Program-made: the position numbers and the translations under genes
The notes under the pieces: model-generated
Database searches by the model: none
The model's input: the letters and a program-made list of their open reading frames with translations, nothing else
Told to the model about the DNA's origin: nothing
Part shown: piece by piece, positions 63,875 to 64,000 of the stretch
Position numbering within the stretch: position 1 is the stretch's first letter
Layout: each line of letters begins with the position of its first letter
Origin: Thermaurantimonas aggregans
GTDB lineage: Bacteria; Bacteroidota; Bacteroidia; Flavobacteriales; Schleiferiaceae
Direction: 5' to 3'
Assembly: GCF_003851885.1 (NCBI RefSeq)
Contig: NZ_BHZE01000010.1
Coordinates: forward strand, 44,065 to 108,064
DNA: 64,000 nucleotides

Positions 63875-63911
63875 GAAGGTGTCCAAAAAGTAAAGGACGC
63901 CTTCTTTTTTA
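63875..63911 (+). terminator. Terminator after the second large cargo gene
   Basis: GAAGGTGTCC (63875-63884), a 10-base loop, GGACGCCTTC (63895-63904), then TTTTTTA. The 10-bp stem has one wobble pair. Confidence 0.9.
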
Positions 63912-64000
63912 TTTTGATAAAACCCTTAATTGAAGTAAATTAGAGCCATCATAGACATTTTAAGTGAGGCGAGTAGTCTTTAAACAGCAACCCGGCAAAT
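63912..64000. other. Non-coding window end
   Basis: AT-rich sequence after the terminator. I see no gene start or RNA in these last bases. Confidence 0.5.

Overview
The window reads as chromosome of a Bacteroidota bacterium that carries a type IX secretion system (T9SS). The evidence is a full-length SprA, a GldA-type ABC ATPase, a PorV/PorQ-family barrel, four proteins ending in the T9SS type A sorting domain, a complete MoxR/DUF58/BatABCDE cluster, Bacteroidota-style LptE and TraR/DksA proteins, and many TAnnTTTG -7 boxes upstream of genes. A Flavobacteriia-like lineage fits, but I cannot name a genus. I saw no rRNA, tRNA, CRISPR array, insertion sequence or prophage. Base composition is mosaic: AT-rich blocks (sensor kinases, Bat cluster, lptE neighbourhood) alternate with clearly GC-richer genes (metK, sprA, der, gapN).

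Layout. 1-1254: 3' part of a T9SS cargo gene. 1423-2121: LiaF-like membrane protein. 2235-3738: metK behind a promoter, a SAM-II-type riboswitch and a terminator. 3844-5259 (minus): a decayed gene relic and an orphan lipoprotein. 5481-7607 (minus): arsC-like, rsmG and a PorV/PorQ-family gene. 7723-11154 (minus): a giant SprA-like outer-membrane protein. 11207-16052 (plus): xth, two sensor kinases and a 3-hydroxyacyl-CoA dehydrogenase. 16063-25103 (minus): ruvA, sprA, xseB and gldA. 25206-33155 (minus): eight tightly packed or overlapping genes, moxR, DUF58, an unnamed membrane gene and batABCDE. 33369-35741 (plus): a 7TM hybrid kinase. 35734-47585 (minus): a glycosyltransferase, a 2566-residue mosaic T9SS cargo and a secreted GH31 glycosidase. 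47725-50002 (plus): thiolase, DksA-like protein and lspA. 49995-50447 (minus): a small secreted protein. 50566-57731 (plus): miaB, a small secreted protein, a sigma-54 activator, lptE, a charged TPR protein, secG and der. 57739-59349 (minus): a GapN-type aldehyde dehydrogenase. 59463-63851 (plus): a second large T9SS cargo, then a terminator.

How the parts fit. Much of the window concerns the cell envelope: T9SS export (SprA, PorV-like protein, cargo), lipoprotein processing (LspA), LPS assembly (LptE), Sec translocation (SecG) and the Bat membrane complex. Housekeeping genes (metK, ruvA, rsmG, miaB, der, xth, xseB) are interspersed, and several are first in operons with envelope genes.

Most notable observations: a SAM-II pseudoknot riboswitch before metK with an upstream ORF starting inside its conserved core; an FN3 domain split by a nested domain in the 2566-residue cargo; an apparently unnamed exported domain (CPGVM...SEQRS...PNNxW) shared by the two largest cargos; a GapN-like enzyme with glycine exactly where the catalytic glutamate should be; a SprA-like 1143-residue protein of unknown role; and an abrupt composition break inside the first gene. 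I did not find an unmistakable new multi-gene defence or mobile system.
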